This document shows, piece by piece, positions 9,249-17,755 of a stretch of DNA of 64,000 nucleotides. The translations under genes were made by a program, and so were the position numbers. This DNA is from Massilia agrisoli. Lineage in GTDB: Bacteria > Pseudomonadota > Gammaproteobacteria > Burkholderiales > Burkholderiaceae_D. The DNA lies in contig NZ_JAJHPV010000013.1 in NCBI RefSeq assembly GCF_020831365.1, forward strand, positions 992,001-1,056,000, read 5' to 3'. How positions within the stretch are numbered: position 1 is the stretch's first letter; every line of letters starts with the position of its first letter. Under the pieces are notes generated by a model. The model was not told the DNA's origin. It ran no database searches and was given only the letters and a program-made list of their open reading frames with translations.

Positions 9249-9539
9249 CGCTACTCCAAAGGAAGAAGTCCACAGCAAATGGCGCAGCCTGCCGTGTGGG
9301 GACCATGATGACACTTTAATACAAGAAGTTAAGTTTTGACGTCGCGCACGGTGATTGAAAAAAATATATTCCGGCATGACCACACGACCGCCAGTAAAGG
9401 AGCGCTTCCGCGTGGGTGGTGGTGATAAATGGTGACATTCGGTTGCGAAAAAGGTGTGCGCAAAAGCTGTCACAGCGGCGCCGGAAGCTGCTAATCTAGC
9501 AAGCCATAATCCCTGCATGCATCCGCCAGCGAGACCAAG

Positions 9540-10139
9540 GTGAACCAGTCGATCCAATTCTTTGACGTCCAGTTCAGGAAACAGCTTGCCCGGCAGGAGC
9601 TGTCGCTGAACCCGTTTGAACAGGCTATTCTTCCTTTCGTCAAAGGCAACATGCTCGACCTGGGCTGTGGCCTGGGCAACCTGTCGATCGCGGCAGCCCA
9701 ATGCGGCTACCCGGTGCTTGCGCTCGACGGTTGCGCCAGTGCGGTGGCGGCGCTCAACGAGCGCGCCGGGCGCCTCGGCCTGCCGGTGCGCGCGCGCGTG
9801 GCGAACCTGGCGGACGCCGCCGTCGCCGGACGTTTCGACACGGTCGCCTGCGTCGGCTTGCTGATGTTCTTCCCGCCGGTGCAGGCGTATGGCTGGCTGA
9901 ACCGCATCAAGGAGCTGACGTGCCCGGGCGGCGTCGCGGCGGTCAATGTCCTGATCGAAGGCACCACCTACCTGGAGATGTTCAACCCGGGCGGCTACAC
10001 GCTGTTCGGCCAGGACGCCCTGCATGACGCCTTTTCCGGCTGGCAGGTGCTGCACGCGGCGGTCGAGCAATTCGATGCCCCGGGCAACACCGTGAAGCGC
10101 TTTTCGACCGTGGTTGCGCGCCGCCCGCAAGGCGGCTAG
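9540..10139 (+). CDS. SAM-dependent methyltransferase, TehB-like
   Basis: A 199-residue class I methyltransferase. Motif I is LDLGCGLGNLS (about 40-50), an acidic residue follows at the end of strand 2 (ALDG), and the post-motif segment ending GLLMFF resembles the TehB/tellurite-resistance family. TehB proteins methylate tellurite or related thiol/metalloid substrates, but many relatives have other, unknown substrates. The start is GTG at 9540 with only a weak GAGA ribosome-binding site. The 291 bp upstream hold no other gene I can support. Its TAG stop shares the bases CTAG with the convergent stop of the next gene. Confidence 0.82.
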   Translation: MNQSIQFFDVQFRKQLARQELSLNPFEQAILPFVKGNMLDLGCGLGNLSIAAAQCGYPVLALDGCASAVAALNERAGRLGLPVRARVANLADAAVAGRFDTVACVGLLMFFPPVQAYGWLNRIKELTCPGGVAAVNVLIEGTTYLEMFNPGGYTLFGQDALHDAFSGWQVLHAAVEQFDAPGNTVKRFSTVVARRPQGG

Positions 10140-11431
10140 ACGAAGTACACGGCCGCGAAGCCGCCACCCGGCGTGCGCATATTGGTCGCCTGTCCCTGGT
10201 AGACGCGCGCGGCATGCCACTGCACTTTCCCGGCGTAACAGTAGGCGCGCAGGTCGAATTTGAGGCTTGCGGTGCCGCTCGGCGTGGCGACCATGCGCTC
10301 GGACGGCGCGACCAATGCCTGCGCCACATAGGCGCCGCCCAGGATCTCGTTCCAGACCCGCCGGGTCAGCTTGTCGCCGCGGTAGGCGGCGCGCCCGCCA
10401 TAACCGTCGGCCGGTTTGAAGAAGCGCTGGCGGCGCAGGCCCCACAGGCGCTCGGCGTCGGCCGCCTCGACCAGTTCGGTATGCGGGATGCCCGCGAGCA
10501 GGATCTCCTGGGTGGCGGCCGGCACGCCCAGCGCGGCGAGGCGGGCGCGGTCGGACAGGATCGCCAGGTTGCGCTTGTTGGCGTACAGGGCGTGGGCGTG
10601 GGGATGGGGCGTGACGACGGCCGCGCGCTCGAGGTAGGCGGCGCGGATCGCCGCGCTGGCCGGCGCCTCGAGCATGAAATCGGTCATGCGGTTGTAGACC
10701 AGGTCGATGGCCGTGCCGCCGTGCCACAGGCGTCCGCCGCGCCAGTCCAGGTCCGCGGGCGCGGCGATCAGCGCCGCGATGCCGTGCTGCTGGAACAGCT
10801 TGCGGAACAACAGGAACTCGGGATACAGGTACTGCTCCTGGGGATCGGCGTCGACGATCGCCACGCTGCGCAGCGGGCCGCCGCGGCCGCCCAGGCGCCA
10901 TTCTTCGCGGAACATCGCCACCACCTCGTCTTCCAGGCGGCGCGCGTCCTGCGCGCCGTGGGCGGCGCCGGCGATCGCCTGGCACGGGTCCTGGGCATGC
11001 GCCAGCGCGGCATTGAGCAGGGCGCCGCCGGCGTTGGTGTTGATTTCGATGAGGGCAATGCCGTTGTCGCCGAGGTGGAAGTCGTAGCCGAAAAACACGC
11101 CGCGCGCGCCCGGATCGTCGCGCGCGATGGCGGGCGCATTGGCCAGCACGGCCTCGCGCCAGGCGGGCAGGGCGATGACCGATTCGATCGCCGTGACCAG
11201 CCCGGCGATGCGTTCGGCGTGCTGGCGCGACACGAACACCGGCTGGCGCGAGAACAGGTGGGGACAGCGTTCGGCGATCAGTGCCGCCACTTCGGCGTCG
11301 CCGGACCCCGCTTCGAGCGCCTCCACCAGCGCCTGGCGTTCATGGCTGACGCACAGGCAACTGGCGTTCAGGCGCGCCGCGGGAGCGGCGCCGCAGTCGG
11401 TCGCGCTGATCGATATGCATGAGGTGGTCAT
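10136..11431 (-). CDS. hypothetical protein, ATP-grasp-like
   Basis: A 431-residue soluble protein I cannot assign to a named family. Features hinting at an ATP-grasp fold are an acidic/Asn segment reading LIEINTNAGG (about 125-135), an RFFKPADGYGGRAAY stretch like the Lys-Gly-rich nucleotide-binding loop, and a later SLKFDLRAYCY segment resembling an ATP-grasp metal-site strand. If so, it would ligate a carboxylate to an amine or thiol using ATP. Cys residues near the N-terminus (5, 13, 25, 27) are unusual. It converges on the methyltransferase with a 4-bp stop-to-stop overlap. Fold assignment is inference by eye. Confidence 0.75.
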   Translation of the reverse strand: MTTSCISISATDCGAAPAARLNASCLCVSHERQALVEALEAGSGDAEVAALIAERCPHLFSRQPVFVSRQHAERIAGLVTAIESVIALPAWREAVLANAPAIARDDPGARGVFFGYDFHLGDNGIALIEINTNAGGALLNAALAHAQDPCQAIAGAAHGAQDARRLEDEVVAMFREEWRLGGRGGPLRSVAIVDADPQEQYLYPEFLLFRKLFQQHGIAALIAAPADLDWRGGRLWHGGTAIDLVYNRMTDFMLEAPASAAIRAAYLERAAVVTPHPHAHALYANKRNLAILSDRARLAALGVPAATQEILLAGIPHTELVEAADAERLWGLRRQRFFKPADGYGGRAAYRGDKLTRRVWNEILGGAYVAQALVAPSERMVATPSGTASLKFDLRAYCYAGKVQWHAARVYQGQATNMRTPGGGFAAVYFV

Positions 11432-11686
11432 GGTCAGGTGGCCCGCTTGCTGCGCGAGGCGTCAATGCTCATCGGGAAGTCCATTTTACCGCTCCCGGCG
11501 AGTGTGCGCCGGGCCCTACGCAGGAATCACTTCTGGTGCCGAGGGCAAGTCACATCGGCCGCACGATCCGCCCATGTGCGCGGCCATAGGACTGGCTGGC
11601 GCGCCTGAAGCATGGCCAGAACCTGTGAAAACGGGTCGTCGGTGGTACAGTCAGGGTAGCGAATACCACATCACACTGACCAGAAC

Positions 11687-12682
11687 ATGCAAGCAATCAA
11701 GCCCGATCCGCAGGCGCCGTTTTTCATTGTAGTGAACGCCGGTTCCGGCTCATCGGAAACGGCGCTGCGGCGTTCCGTGATCGAAGAAGTGCTGACCCAG
11801 GCCGGCCGGCGTTTCGAGCTGGCGCTGGTCGACGATCCGGGCAAGATTGCCGAGGTCGCCGCGCGCACGGCGGCGCAGGCCAGGGCGGCCGGCGGCATCC
11901 TGGTCGCCGCCGGCGGCGACGGCACCATCAACGCCGTCGCGCGCGAGGCGGTCGCCCAGGGCTGCCTGTTCGGCGTCCTGCCGCAGGGTACCTTCAACTA
12001 TTTCGGCCGCACCCACCATATTCCCGAAGACCTGGGCGACGCCGTGCGCGCGCTGCTCGACGCCCAGGTGCAGCCGGTGCAGGTCGGCGTCGTCAATGAC
12101 CGCATCTTCCTGGTCAACGCCAGCATCGGCCTGTATCCGCGCCTGCTCGAAGAGCGCGAAATCGACAAGAAGCAATTCGGCCGCAGTCGTTTCGTGGCCT
12201 TCCTGTCTGGCCTGAAAACGTTTTTCAGCCCCCACCGCCGCCTGCGCATCACCCTGGAACTCGACGGCAAGGAACATGCGCTGCGCACGTCCACCCTATT
12301 CGTCGGCAACAACCGGCTGCAGATGGAGCAGGTCGGCATCGCCCCCTTGTCGGACGCGGTCGAGGACGGCAAACTGGCGGCCATCGCGCCCAAGTCGGTC
12401 GGCAAGCTCGGCATGCTGGGCTTGATGCTGCGGGCGATGTTGGGACGGCTGGGCGAGGCCGACAACCTGGTGACCTTCAGCTTCAGGCGCATGACGGTCA
12501 AGCCGCGCAAGTTCTACGGCAAGCGGCGGGTCAAGGTGGCCACCGATGGCGAGGTGACGCAGATGACGACGCCGCTGGAATTCCGGGTGCTGGAAGGCCA
12601 GCTGTTGTTGCTCAAGCCGGCCGATTCGGAGGCGCGGCCCAGCGCGGCGCCCGCCTCGGACGCGCCCCGGATGCAGGCTTAG
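11687..12682 (+). CDS. diacylglycerol/lipid kinase family protein
   Basis: A 331-residue protein with the DAGK catalytic fold: an N-terminal VVNAGSGS strand-loop, AAGGDGTINAV (about 70-80; the GGDGT nucleotide signature of YegS/DgkB/sphingosine kinases), GTFNYF (about 100-105), and the C-terminal beta-sandwich ending with an ATDGE segment. Such enzymes phosphorylate diacylglycerol or other lipids at the inner membrane face. The spacing of motifs matches YegS-like proteins; substrate unknown. ATG 11687 is the only good start. The 255 bp upstream hold no gene I can support. Its stop overlaps the convergent stop of the following gene (TTAG, 12679-12682). Confidence 0.88.
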   Translation: MQAIKPDPQAPFFIVVNAGSGSSETALRRSVIEEVLTQAGRRFELALVDDPGKIAEVAARTAAQARAAGGILVAAGGDGTINAVAREAVAQGCLFGVLPQGTFNYFGRTHHIPEDLGDAVRALLDAQVQPVQVGVVNDRIFLVNASIGLYPRLLEEREIDKKQFGRSRFVAFLSGLKTFFSPHRRLRITLELDGKEHALRTSTLFVGNNRLQMEQVGIAPLSDAVEDGKLAAIAPKSVGKLGMLGLMLRAMLGRLGEADNLVTFSFRRMTVKPRKFYGKRRVKVATDGEVTQMTTPLEFRVLEGQLLLLKPADSEARPSAAPASDAPRMQA

Positions 12683-13287
12683 GGGCCCGGCGGCAGGGCG
12701 GCCTGCGCTGGCTTGCACCACTGCGTTTCGCAGGGGATGCCGTCGCGGTCGCCGTCCATCTCGGCGCCGGGACATTGCTCCTGGAAGTAGGTCGCTTCCG
12801 CGCATGACTTCATCTGGCTGCAGCGGGTCCGCCCGTCGCAGCCCGGCGGCGCCGGCCGCGCGAAGCGGGATGCGGCCACCAGGTCGGTCCGGTGCGCGCG
12901 CAACGCCGCGGCGGCGGCTTCGGCCGCGACGGGCGCAGGTGCCGGAACCGGCTGGCCGCCCTGGTGGCGCATGCTGGCGTAGTACAAGGCCGCAGTGGCC
13001 GTCAGGACCACCAGCGCGGCGGTGAACATCGATGACGATGAGCGCGCCTGTTGGTGCTTGACCGCCACGCGCGAGGACACGCGGGGGCGGGAGATGCTGT
13101 GGGCGTGCTTGATGCCGCCGGGTCCGAGTTCCACGCCAAACGAGACGGCTTCGCCGACGGCAGGGGCTGGTCCATCCTGCGGGAATTCCGATGCATGCAC
13201 GATGATGTCGTCACCGCCTTTGCCGGGGGTGATAACGCCGCTGGCCGTGGCTTCATTCCATGATGTCAGTAGTCCGTCAAAACGCAT
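12679..13287 (-). CDS. cold-shock domain, TM, excalibur domain fusion protein
   Basis: A 202-residue protein in three parts. Residues 1-68 resemble a cold-shock (OB-fold) domain, though the RNA-binding aromatic motif is weak. A single membrane helix lies at about 88-105. The C-terminal third has CDGRTRC...CAEA...CPG...DGDRDGIPCE...C, the excalibur Ca-binding pattern with a DxDxDG loop and paired cysteines. Topology would place the nucleic-acid-type domain in the cytosol and the Ca/Cys domain in the periplasm. Function unknown; a membrane-spanning sensor is speculative. ATG at 13287. Confidence 0.82.
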   Translation of the reverse strand: MRFDGLLTSWNEATASGVITPGKGGDDIIVHASEFPQDGPAPAVGEAVSFGVELGPGGIKHAHSISRPRVSSRVAVKHQQARSSSSMFTAALVVLTATAALYYASMRHQGGQPVPAPAPVAAEAAAAALRAHRTDLVAASRFARPAPPGCDGRTRCSQMKSCAEATYFQEQCPGAEMDGDRDGIPCETQWCKPAQAALPPGP

Positions 13288-13377
13288 AAGTCCCGTACCA
13301 AATTTTCCGCATGGAAAGATGGTAGCAGTTGGACCAAGCGAGAAATGCGTACTTTGTCACCCCGCCGGGCGAGCCTA

Positions 13378-14991
13378 TCAACCTTGATGGGTATGCAGCG
13401 CTTGTTCCAGCGCCACGTCGCGCCGGTAGATATCGCGCGTGAACAGGACGCTGCCGTCGCGGTCCACCATGGCGGTGGCATAGAACAGCACGACCGGAAT
13501 CGGCGCGCTCAGATTGACTTTGCGCATCGGGCCCGGCGCCATCGCCGCCGCCACGCTGTCGAACGTCCATTCGGGCTGGTCGCCGAGCACGAAATGGGCC
13601 AGTTCCAGCGGTTTCTCGACGCGGATGCAGCCGTGGCTGAGGTCGCGCCGGTTACGCGCGAACAGTTCGCGCTGCGAGGTCGAATGCAGGTAGATGTTCA
13701 TCGGATTGGGCATCGCGAATTTGACAGCGCCGAGCGCGTTCTTCGGCCCCGGACGCTGCCGTACCCTCAGCTTGCCCGCGCGCAGCGCAGCCAGGCTGGC
13801 GTCGGTGACGGTCGTGGCAGGCGTAGCGAGGCCGGCGCCGACCAGCTCCATCTCGTTGCGCGCCAGGTAGTCGCGGTCGCGCATCAGTTTGGGCAGCAGC
13901 TCGCCCAGCGCGATGCTGCTCGGTACGTTCCAGTAAGGATTGAACTCGAGGTAGCGCATCTGGCCGATGAACAGCGGGGTCGGCGTCTTGACCGACTCGC
14001 CGACAATCACGCGCATCTCCAGCGGCGCCGCTTGCGCTCCCGTGGCGCCGATGTCCAGCGCCCACAGGCGGTAGGCCGGCAGGTTGACGGCGATGACGCG
14101 GCCGGGACCGAGCGCGGGCAGCCAGCGCAGCCGTTCGAGCGTGAGTTCGAGCTGGCGCACCCGCCGGCTGAGCGGGACATTGAGCGCGGCCATGGTCTCC
14201 TTGCCGAGCACGCCGTCGGCTTCGAGTCCATGGCGCAGCTGGAAGTGGCGCACGCCCTCGGCCAGCGCGGGCGTATAGGCGCCGTCGCCGGTGGCCGCGC
14301 TGCCGGGCGGCAGGTCGCCCAGCAAGACCAGGCGCTCGCGCAACTGCGCCGCGCCGGCGTACGGGTCGCCGGCACGCAGCGTGGCCGGGAGCGGCAAGGC
14401 ACTGTGCTGCCCGGTGGCGGCCAGCGCGCGGTAATGCGCCAGCGCGTCCTTCACCCGTGCATAGAACGGAAACGCCGGTTGGGCCGCCGCGACGGCCGCG
14501 GCAAGGCCGCCGCCGTCGAGCGCGGCGCGCAACTGGACGACCGGATCGAAGCTGTGCAGGCGCGGGTCGGGCAGGGTGGTATGGAATTCGGAGGTCACCC
14601 GGCCGACGCGCAGGTCGGCAAGGTAATGCAGCATGGCGCGGGTCAGGGCGGCGTCGAAGCGCGGCTCGCCGGCGTCGCCGTCGTCAAGCTGGGCACGCAG
14701 CGCATCGCTTCGGTACTCCGCAGGACTGAGCCCGTGGGCCTCGGCGCCATCGAGCAGGGCCAGCGCCAGTTTCGCGCTGTGCCCGCTCCAGGCCGGCGCG
14801 TAGCCGCGCGGCGCGTAGAAGCGTTGCAGCCAGTTGCGTTCGTCATAAGGGCGCGCCGCCGGCGGGGCCGACAGCGACGCAGTGGCGAGAGCCTCGATGG
14901 TGGCCGCGGCGGGCGCGGCTGCGGCGGGCAGGGCGAGGAAGAGCGACGTGGCTGCTGCCAGCGCCAGGCGTTTCAGGTAAGGCGTGTTCAT
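13378..14991 (-). CDS. L,D-transpeptidase, YcbB/LdtD family
   Basis: A 537-residue periplasmic peptidoglycan cross-linking enzyme. Order: signal peptide (about 1-26, ending AAAA), YcbB scaffold region, a peptidoglycan-binding domain (about 225-285, FQLRHGLEADGVLG), and a YkuD catalytic domain with HSTSQRELFARNRRDLSHGC, the catalytic Cys lying in SHGCIRVEKP. It forms 3-3 cross-links resistant to most penicillins, by family knowledge. I chose ATG 14991 because the signal peptide then begins normally; ATG 15009 would add six residues. It lies at the start of a cell-wall gene neighbourhood (13378-20757), though strands differ. Confidence 0.93.
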   Translation of the reverse strand: MNTPYLKRLALAAATSLFLALPAAAAPAAATIEALATASLSAPPAARPYDERNWLQRFYAPRGYAPAWSGHSAKLALALLDGAEAHGLSPAEYRSDALRAQLDDGDAGEPRFDAALTRAMLHYLADLRVGRVTSEFHTTLPDPRLHSFDPVVQLRAALDGGGLAAAVAAAQPAFPFYARVKDALAHYRALAATGQHSALPLPATLRAGDPYAGAAQLRERLVLLGDLPPGSAATGDGAYTPALAEGVRHFQLRHGLEADGVLGKETMAALNVPLSRRVRQLELTLERLRWLPALGPGRVIAVNLPAYRLWALDIGATGAQAAPLEMRVIVGESVKTPTPLFIGQMRYLEFNPYWNVPSSIALGELLPKLMRDRDYLARNEMELVGAGLATPATTVTDASLAALRAGKLRVRQRPGPKNALGAVKFAMPNPMNIYLHSTSQRELFARNRRDLSHGCIRVEKPLELAHFVLGDQPEWTFDSVAAAMAPGPMRKVNLSAPIPVVLFYATAMVDRDGSVLFTRDIYRRDVALEQALHTHQG

Positions 14992-15043
14992 ACAGACACG
15001 ATATCGCATTCGGCGGCATCGTGCCTGAAAAGTATCAGCCCCC

Positions 15044-15622
15044 TCAGGCGTGGCGCCGGGAGATGAATTTGGCCGCCATCATCGCGCTGGCCAGCCCGAC
15101 CACAATGGCAGTGGTGCTGCCCGAGAATCCGACCAGCGTGTTCTTGGCCACCTTGCCCGCTTTCGGCGACAGCAGCTCGAGGCGGCGGCGGGTCATCTGC
15201 GCGCCCAGTTCGTTCAGGCGGTCCTTGCTGAGCATGCGCTCCGCTTCCGGCAGCAGCACGGTTTCCTCGTCGGCGACGTGGTGCATGATGTCGCGCATTA
15301 GTTCGTGCATCAGCCCGTCATGGCGGAAATCGCTGGCGTCGGTGGCGCGCAGGTTGGCGATCAGGCGCTTGATTTCTTCATGCTCGGCCGGGCTCTTCTG
15401 GATGACCGGTTCGCCGCCGGCCAGGCCGCGCATCACCGGATAAAAAATTTCTTCTTCCAGCGTGGCGTGGATCTCGACCGCATCGCAGATCGTTTCGGCC
15501 AGCGCTTTCTTGACGCTTGGCCGGGTGGTGCCGGTGTACTGGTGGAAGGTGACCATCACGTGCGAGTGGTCGAAACGGATCATGTCCGTGATCGAAGGAC
15601 TGAGTTTGCTGAGTGCCGACAT
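15044..15622 (-). CDS. hemerythrin-like (HHE) domain protein with C-terminal TM
   Basis: A 192-residue protein with a four-helix HHE cation-binding domain (about 10-135). Candidate iron ligands are seen in FDHSHV, HATLEEEIFYP, EHEEIK and HHVADEE. A Gly/Ala/Val-rich hydrophobic segment near 162-185 looks like a membrane anchor, followed by SRRH. Family members bind a di-iron centre and sense or carry oxygen or NO, or repair iron centres. The gene stands alone, 53 bp after the L,D-transpeptidase start and on the same strand; a functional link is not evident. Confidence 0.88.
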   Translation of the reverse strand: MSALSKLSPSITDMIRFDHSHVMVTFHQYTGTTRPSVKKALAETICDAVEIHATLEEEIFYPVMRGLAGGEPVIQKSPAEHEEIKRLIANLRATDASDFRHDGLMHELMRDIMHHVADEETVLLPEAERMLSKDRLNELGAQMTRRRLELLSPKAGKVAKNTLVGFSGSTTAIVVGLASAMMAAKFISRRHA

Positions 15623-15896
15623 CGTTTTTCTCCCATTAGGCTGACATTGCCATCTTAAATTTCGATCTTCGCTGCGGGAGTAGGACGGACACCCGCCCGC
15701 ATGTCGGCGCGTTGCGGGAGGCGTTGGACTGTTAAAAAAAGAATGTTTTCGATTGGAATGTTAAGAAATGACAATTCTTCACCACAGGAAAAACTTATAC
15801 CTATACTTTCCAAGCCCTTGACCGCGACGCGCGGCCGGCCGTACCGGGCATTCTGCCTGCGCCGCAGGCTTCGTCATCTGGACCAGGAGGCTGTCA

Positions 15897-16613
15897 ATGA
15901 AGTTGAACAACAAGGCCGGGCTGCTTGTCGCCCTGTTCGCCGCAGGAATGGCAGGGGCGCCCGCCGCATTTGCCGACGGCAAGGCAAGCGAATTGAACCT
16001 GCACGCGAAGAAATACCAGCAGTACTTTGCCGAGGCGTCGGCGGAATTCAACGTGCCGGTCGAGCTGCTCGAGGCGATCGCGTACGCCGAGACGCGCTGG
16101 CGCCACCACATGCCGAAAGGGCAGGCGCGCAAGAACGGCGAGCCGGACGTCGAGGTCGACCCGCACGGCGGCATGCCGCCCAACTACGGCATCATGGGTT
16201 TGCGCAACGACAGCCACTTTGGCACCTCGCTGGTGCAGGCCGCCGGCCTGATCCGAGAGCAGCCCGCCACCTTGCTTAGCAGCACGCGCGCGAATATCCG
16301 CGGCGCCGCCGCGCTGCTGGCCTACCACGGCGCGCGCAAAACCCGCGCTTTCCCGCTGGAAGACTGGGAGCGGGCGGTGGCTTTATACAGCGGCATACCG
16401 CAGCCCGAAATTGCCCAGCTGTACACCTATGAGGTGTTTACCGCCATCCGCCAGGGCCGCGAGGGCGCCGACTACAAGATCCGCCAGCGCCACGTCGAGA
16501 TGGAAAAAATCTACGGCCGCGACAAGCTGAAGAAGCTGGCCGCACCGCGCATCACCGTTGAGACCGGTGTGCCGGACCCGAAGATCTCGGTCCCCGACTT
16601 CCAGTCGAAATAA
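15897..16613 (+). CDS. exported lytic-transglycosylase-like protein
   Basis: A 238-residue protein with a signal peptide (about 1-26, AFA-D) followed by an SLT-like domain: VPVELLEAIAYAETRWRHH places the presumed catalytic Glu in a family-like LxAIAYxET context, and NYGIMGL follows, as in soluble lytic transglycosylases. These cleave the MurNAc-GlcNAc bond in peptidoglycan to 1,6-anhydro products. CAGGAGG precedes the ATG at 15897 with good spacing. The 274 bp upstream contain no gene I can support. The stop is 19 bp before the next gene, an amidase, suggesting a two-gene wall-hydrolase operon. Confidence 0.85.
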   Translation: MKLNNKAGLLVALFAAGMAGAPAAFADGKASELNLHAKKYQQYFAEASAEFNVPVELLEAIAYAETRWRHHMPKGQARKNGEPDVEVDPHGGMPPNYGIMGLRNDSHFGTSLVQAAGLIREQPATLLSSTRANIRGAAALLAYHGARKTRAFPLEDWERAVALYSGIPQPEIAQLYTYEVFTAIRQGREGADYKIRQRHVEMEKIYGRDKLKKLAAPRITVETGVPDPKISVPDFQSK

Positions 16614-16632
16614 CGCGCCCACCTGGAGAATA

Positions 16633-17658
16633 ATCAAGACGAAGAACACTATTGATGGCCTGCTCGCAGGCCTGCTGGTCGCCTGCGCGGCCGCCGCGCT
16701 GCCGGCTGCTGCATCGACCGATTACCCGCCGGCGATCTGGAACCCGGCGGCAAGCTGCAACTACTCGGCGCGCACCGTCTCGGTCAGCCACGTGGCGGTC
16801 CACACGACGCAGGGCTCGTATGCCGGCTCCATTTCATGGTTCCAGAACTGCAGCGCCGGCGTCAGCGCCCACTACGTGATCCGTTCGTCGGACGGCCAGG
16901 TGACGCAGATGGTGCGCGAAGCGGACAAGGCCTGGCACATCGGCAATTCCAATGGCTACACGGTCGGCATCGAGCATGAGGGCTATGTCGCCAATCCGTC
17001 CGCCTGGTACACCACGGCCATGTACAACGCCTCGGCCGACCTGACCCGCGACATCCTGGCCTCGCGCGCACTGGCGCAAAAGGTGTATGACGGCGCCAGC
17101 GGCTGGAATGCGGTGCTTCCCGACGCCAACTTCGACGTCAAGGGCCACGTCAACTACGCCAGCCAGTCGCATACCGACCCCGGCTCGGGCTGGGACTGGC
17201 CGCGCTATAAGCAGCTGGTGACCAGCGGATCGGGCAGCGGCGGCGGTGCGACCCCGACCCTGACCTGGCCAGTAGTCCAGTACGGCAATACGGGCGAGCG
17301 GGTGCGCACCGTCCAGTACCTGCTGCAGCAGTGGGGCTACAGCGTGACGGCGGACGGCAGCTTCGGCAGCACCACGTTGACCGCGGTGAAAAACTTCCAG
17401 GCGTCGCAGGGCCTGGGCGCTGACGGCGTGGTCGGCAACGCCAGCTGGCCCGCGCTGACGGTGCTGGCCCAGCAGGGCGACTCGGGCGCGAAGGTGAGGG
17501 CGGTGCAAAGCCAGCTGGTCGAGAGCGGCTATGCGGTCGCGGTGGACGGCGTCTTCGGGCCGGGCACCGACAGCGCGGTGCGCAGCTTCCAGGGCGCCAA
17601 AGGCCTGGGTGTGGACGGCATCGTCGGCGAAAACACCTGGAACAAGTTCGCCTGGTAG
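16633..17658 (+). CDS. N-acetylmuramoyl-L-alanine amidase with two PG-binding domains
   Basis: About 341 residues: signal peptide, Amidase_2 domain (HVAVHTTQGS, SAHYVIRSSDGQ, AWHIGNSN, VGIEHEG, VKGHVNYA), a Gly/Ser linker, and two tandem peptidoglycan-binding domains (VQYLLQQWGY...ADGSFG; VQSQLVESGY...VDGVFGPGT). It should cleave the MurNAc-L-Ala bond in the periplasm. No ATG, GTG or TTG lies where the start should be. The best signal peptide begins at ATC 16633 (then KTKNTIDGLL), 4 nt after GGAG; ATA 16630 is adjacent. The nearest upstream alternative, TTG 16558, lies inside the previous gene and gives a poor N-terminus. The start is therefore uncertain; the product is not. Confidence 0.85.
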   Translation: MKTKNTIDGLLAGLLVACAAAALPAAASTDYPPAIWNPAASCNYSARTVSVSHVAVHTTQGSYAGSISWFQNCSAGVSAHYVIRSSDGQVTQMVREADKAWHIGNSNGYTVGIEHEGYVANPSAWYTTAMYNASADLTRDILASRALAQKVYDGASGWNAVLPDANFDVKGHVNYASQSHTDPGSGWDWPRYKQLVTSGSGSGGGATPTLTWPVVQYGNTGERVRTVQYLLQQWGYSVTADGSFGSTTLTAVKNFQASQGLGADGVVGNASWPALTVLAQQGDSGAKVRAVQSQLVESGYAVAVDGVFGPGTDSAVRSFQGAKGLGVDGIVGENTWNKFAW

Positions 17659-17711
17659 GACCGCCAGCGGTGCGTGCCGCCGCGCGCGCTTGTGCTATAC
17701 ATCTGGCCATG

Positions 17712-17735
17712 GGGCGCGCCTTTGCGGGCGCGCCC
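17712..17735 (+). other. strong GC hairpin in 5' leader
   Basis: A perfect 9-bp inverted repeat (GGGCGCGCC / GGCGCGCCC) with a 6-nt loop lies between the amidase stop and the ribosome-binding site (CAGGAGG) of the next gene. It has no T-tract, so it is not a standard intrinsic terminator. It could be an mRNA stability element or a translation-modulating stem. Confidence 0.5.
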
Positions 17736-17755
17736 GGCTCACACCAGGAGGAAAC

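Noticed and set aside
9249-9539. Search of this gap for a small gene or RNA
   Set aside because: No frame with a ribosome-binding site and no convincing hairpin or promoter pair; reported as empty.
7527-10985. A very long open frame running upstream of the GGDEF-EAL gene on the minus strand
   Set aside because: The recognised protein begins at ATG 9248 with a good ribosome-binding site; the upstream part is antisense to the methyltransferase and the ATP-grasp-like gene and has no family pattern. High GC leaves long chance frames.
16558-16632. TTG 16558 as start of the amidase
   Set aside because: It lies inside the lytic-transglycosylase-like gene and would add a basic, Arg/Ser-rich stretch in front of the signal peptide.
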